A stretch of DNA of 64,000 bases, taken from Vespula vulgaris. Its lineage: Eukaryota; Arthropoda; Insecta; Hymenoptera; Vespidae. Location: positions 8,609,070 through 8,673,069 of the forward strand of contig NC_066587.1 in the NCBI RefSeq assembly GCF_905475345.1, in the 5' to 3' direction. Below, one piece after another: positions 60,690 through 64,000 of this stretch; the first letter of the stretch is position 1, and the number at the start of each line of letters is the position of its first letter. A model generated the notes under the pieces. That model did no database searches. It was not told where the DNA came from and saw nothing but the letters and a program-made list of their open reading frames with translations. A program made the translations under genes and the position numbers.

Positions 60690-62791
60690 AAGTACGCCCC
60701 AGAATTATATTACTTTGAAACTATCTAAGGAATATTACGGGTACTCGACTCGGCTAGAAAGTACAGCGGTTTCTCGTTCGCAACGATCTCTTGTGTCTGC
60801 CGATTTCCTTGTACCAGACTGCTGCGTAAACAAGCTCGTAGAAGCTTGAAATATCCTCTGGTTGCTACGTATTCGAAGGATTATCTCTCGGCTTAATATT
60901 TCAACTTCCTAATTTCGAGAAAAAAATTGTAAGAAATAATAAAAAGAAGAATTGGCAGGCATAAAAGAATTCCTTTGCGTGATTACTCGGTTGGAAGAAA
61001 AGAAAAAAAAAAGGATAAAAGAGAATAAAACAGAATGAGAATAAAAAAAAAATTTCGCGTTAGGGGGTGATTCTTTCGGTTGTCTCTACGAAAGGTCAAA
61101 GACACGAATTCAATATCGGAAGATTCGTACGCGACACGCCACGATAAATTCCTGCTTGGCGTTTTCCTATTAGTCTCCAAATGGTTGAACGTGCCGTCGT
61201 ATATCAGCGTCGACTCATTGGGAATCAATGTCCATCGAGCGGCTAGGTAAAGCGAGGAGGGTGAAGAAGAAAAAAGAAAGATAAAGAGAGAGAAAGGGAT
61301 AGAGAAGACTCTCCAGTCTCTCTTCTTCGAGAGAAGAGGCAGTTGAATTACGACGAAAGCTTTTCGACGTCGTCCTTACGAGAGCTCCTTTTAATTAATC
61401 TCGGCCCTCCCCCTCAAGAACACAAGTACTATCATCCTTAACTCTCTCTCTCTCTTTCGCTCTCTCGTTCTTCTCCCTCTGTTGTGTTTCAACATCGTCG
61501 GCTTACTAGTTTTATTCTTATTTTTCTTTTTCTTCTTCTTCTTCTTCGTAGTAATAGTAACAGTAATAGTAGTAGGAAGAAAAAATATTTAAGATTGTAC
61601 CAGAAGTATACTATTTTTATTTATTATTATTGATGCAGCCCATTTATTATTATTAGAGATAACAGACGAAAAGACTATAAAGTGAGGAACTTTCGAGTGA
61701 GGGGTCTCGTTATCGAGACACACTAAAAGAGATAACAAGGGTAATTCCTAGATCGAAGAAAAACGATACGTAGTCGGTAGTTTTTGGTAGTTATCTTCGT
61801 CGTTGCACCAGCCAGGAGAAAATTTACTCGATAAGATGATAACGAGCGTAGAGGGATTTCCATATCGTGCATCTTCACGAGATATTCCACGAGATTTCGT
61901 TACTTCTCTAAAACCAGACTCGATTTAACGAAATGTTTAGAAAAATCGATCTTCCTCTTTCTTCTGGAGTTTCACGCAACGCGGAAATTTTGTATTTCAA
62001 AATAAAAAGAAAAGAAGAAATAAAGTCGACGAGAATCGTAAAGAAATCGCCGATATCGAGCGATCGATTTCCAACAATCGTTAACGAGCTACGAGATAGA
62101 GAGTACGTAACTTTCGGGTTGTATATATACTCACGAAACGAGCTGCTGTAATCGTTGGAGGCGCCGTGCGACCGGTAACGAGCCACTCCTAGATTCGATA
62201 TATCTCTATAAGATGTGCCACGTGTGGAGTTATCGCCTCGTGGCACGCCACCTTTCCATTTCCGTTTTCGCTGCTTCTCATCTCCTATTTATCGATTTAT
62301 TGTTTCGTCTCGTGAGTAGGTGTCGAATTCGATCGATGACATCTAAATCGTCAAACATTTTTTCTTTTATTTTATGCTACATGTACGACGAAACTATATA
62401 AATAAAAAATGACAAAAGAGACTAACAGAAAGGGAAAAAAAACGAAAGAAAATAACAAGAACGATACATATAAGAGAGAGAAAGAGAGAGTGTGCGCTGA
62501 TTTCCAATTCACGCCAGCAATCTCGGCTTTTAAAAGCGACGCAACTAAACGCGAGGGGTTCGGTGCCTGCATATCGGTATTCACCGAGCAAAAGGCAAAC
62601 CTTGCATTTTGCAATTCGCGAAGAGGGGTGCTCTACCACCCTTGCTCGAAGCGAGAGAGGGTTATAGACACGTATACCACTAGCCCTGCCGAGTTTCGTT
62701 GTTCCCTGCCAACGTTGCTACGGCAAAGGGATACGTTTGAGGGTCTGGTCCTCCTCTTGCTCCTCCTTTCTACTATACTACGCGCATACGA

Positions 62792-62795
<4 letters not shown>
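60688..62795. other. Non-coding; TTC and TAG/TTA repeats
   Basis: TTC at 61530-61547, followed by gtaatagtaacagtaatag (about 61547-61577) and a tta-rich run at 61614-61655. No gene is recognised. Confidence 0.55.
61530..61547 (+). repeat. (TTC)n trinucleotide repeat
   Basis: Six ttc units within pyrimidine-rich DNA. Confidence 0.94.

Positions 62796-62860
<65 letters not shown>
62796..62860 (+). repeat. (CT)n microsatellite, 65 nt
   Basis: A perfect TC run of 32 units. It is the last long tract, marking the right edge of the GA/CT domain. Confidence 0.98.
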
Positions 62861-62862
<2 letters not shown>

Positions 62863-64000
62863 CTCGCTCGCCCCTCTCGTCACGTCGTTAGGGTTGCGAG
62901 TTTGAAACGAAAAGCGACGCAATTGGAAACCGGAATATCCTGGCCAGCTCGTTCGATCGAAAACATCACTCTCCTCTTTGCAAGGGGACCGGTAATCTCG
63001 AGAGCCATTGCCAATGCTGCTTAGTTTTCAAATCACCCTAATAATGCCTATTAATGATCTCGCGTATCATATAACTTCTGGATACAATTTTTTTTATTAC
63101 GAAAAGTCGAGATAATTAATGCAGTAAATTCAATATATAATAATAACATTACATGACCACAACGCCAACATCAATCTGCTATTATGCGATACATATTATC
63201 TTTAAATATTATCTACAACAGATAAATTCAGATGTATAAATGTGGTTAATGAAATTATCTTACTGGATATCTTGGCACCATCGTAGTAACGATGATAGTA
63301 TTGAAAAATGTCTAAATTTGGATATTTACTCTAATTATGTCTCTCTACTGATCTTGATGTTGACTTCACATGGCGTTCAATAACGTGTTAACAATTAATT
63401 TGCTTTGAATTCATTTGTCTATAAACTGTAAGCGATTGTCAGATTGATTGTTCCATATGTTTCTCTTTAGAAATAATTCAATTAATGAAAACAAAACTGT
63501 ATTCATTATTCTTTATACTTTACACTTACATTGTTCTCTTGTATTTCACATTACCCTTTATCTTCGTATCCTAAATTTATCGTGCGATAAATTTTAGAAA
63601 CGATTAGCTATTATCAAGAGTAGACACAAATTAATAAATTAAAAACAGTACTAAAACTTTAATAAAAAAATTTTAAACACGTATATGTACACGTACGCTC
63701 GTGCTATACAACAAGCTGACTAAGATACGACTCGTAAATATACGTTCGTATTTGCTCAAAGGGTTAAAGAATATTTCTTTCCTCTCGCACGTGGTATCGT
63801 GAGTGTACCCTTTATTTTCATTCGTTCGCGGTACAAAGAACGAGCGGCTTTTCCCGCGTTAGAAGGGTACACAGGATTGGTCGAGAAGAACAAGGACTCG
63901 CAACGGTGGTTATTCGGTCTTACAAACTGTACGATATTCTCGTTTATACAACGTAAGGGTCTTTCTCTCTCTCTTTCCTTTTTTACCACCTCTTTGTCTT
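62861..64000. other. AT-rich non-coding right flank
   Basis: After about 63,030 the DNA is plain AT-rich without GA/CT tracts, like the left flank. Only a short CT tract returns at 63962-63977. No gene or transposon is recognised. Confidence 0.6.

Noticed and set aside
62409..62891. 160-codon plus-strand frame ending in a CT tract
   Set aside because: About 115 codons precede the repeat, but composition and content match nothing, and the end is Ser-Leu repeat. Not enough to call a gene.

Overview
This window looks like non-coding nuclear DNA from an animal, most likely an insect and plausibly a hymenopteran (ant, bee or wasp). The sequence-based reasons are: a decayed mariner-family transposase at the left edge; an AT-rich background in which CpG is common (tcga, cgatcg and cgttcg recur throughout), unlike CpG-depleted vertebrate DNA; a very high density of (GA)n/(CT)n microsatellites; and no bacterial-style gene packing, operons or ribosome binding sites. 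The species assignment is inference only. CpG retention in AT-rich DNA is known from honey bee and other Hymenoptera.

Layout. Positions 1 to about 4,700 are ordinary AT-rich DNA holding transposon debris: a frameshifted mariner transposase 3' end (2-260), a possible hAT-type MITE (2153-2379), a small AT-rich tandem block (2843-2943) and an unrecognised minus-strand ORF with a TATA-like box (3470-3755). From about 4.7 kb to about 62.9 kb the character changes. GA/CT tracts recur every one to three kilobases, the longest being (TC)43 at 32163-32249, 65 nt at 6627-6691 and 62796-62860, 67 nt at 22743-22809 and 64 nt at 20553-20616. Between them lie purine- or pyrimidine-skewed linkers, CA/TG, tetra- and pentanucleotide arrays, homopolymers and a few GC-rich patches. 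The last kilobase (63,030-63,760) returns to plain AT-rich DNA.

No protein-coding gene is convincingly identified apart from the dead transposase. Nearly every long open frame crosses a GA/CT tract. A dinucleotide repeat reads as Ser-Leu or Glu-Arg in all frames and has no stop codon, so it inflates ORFs. I saw no tRNA, rRNA, known miRNA or CRISPR array by eye. The window is best read as a long intron or intergenic regulatory interval. Because GA repeats are the recognition sequence of GAGA-factor-type proteins in insects, a chromatin or regulatory role is a reasonable but untested idea.

The most notable items are a (GGGGT)n run with strong G-quadruplex potential (37829-37863), a second G-quadruplex motif about 90 bp from a nested hairpin (48451-48597), the alternating CT/GA/CT block at 19.6-23.2 kb, and several weak promoter or first-exon candidates (around 15.4, 29.4, 30.3, 41.6, 47.0 and 50.4 kb) that need transcript data to judge.
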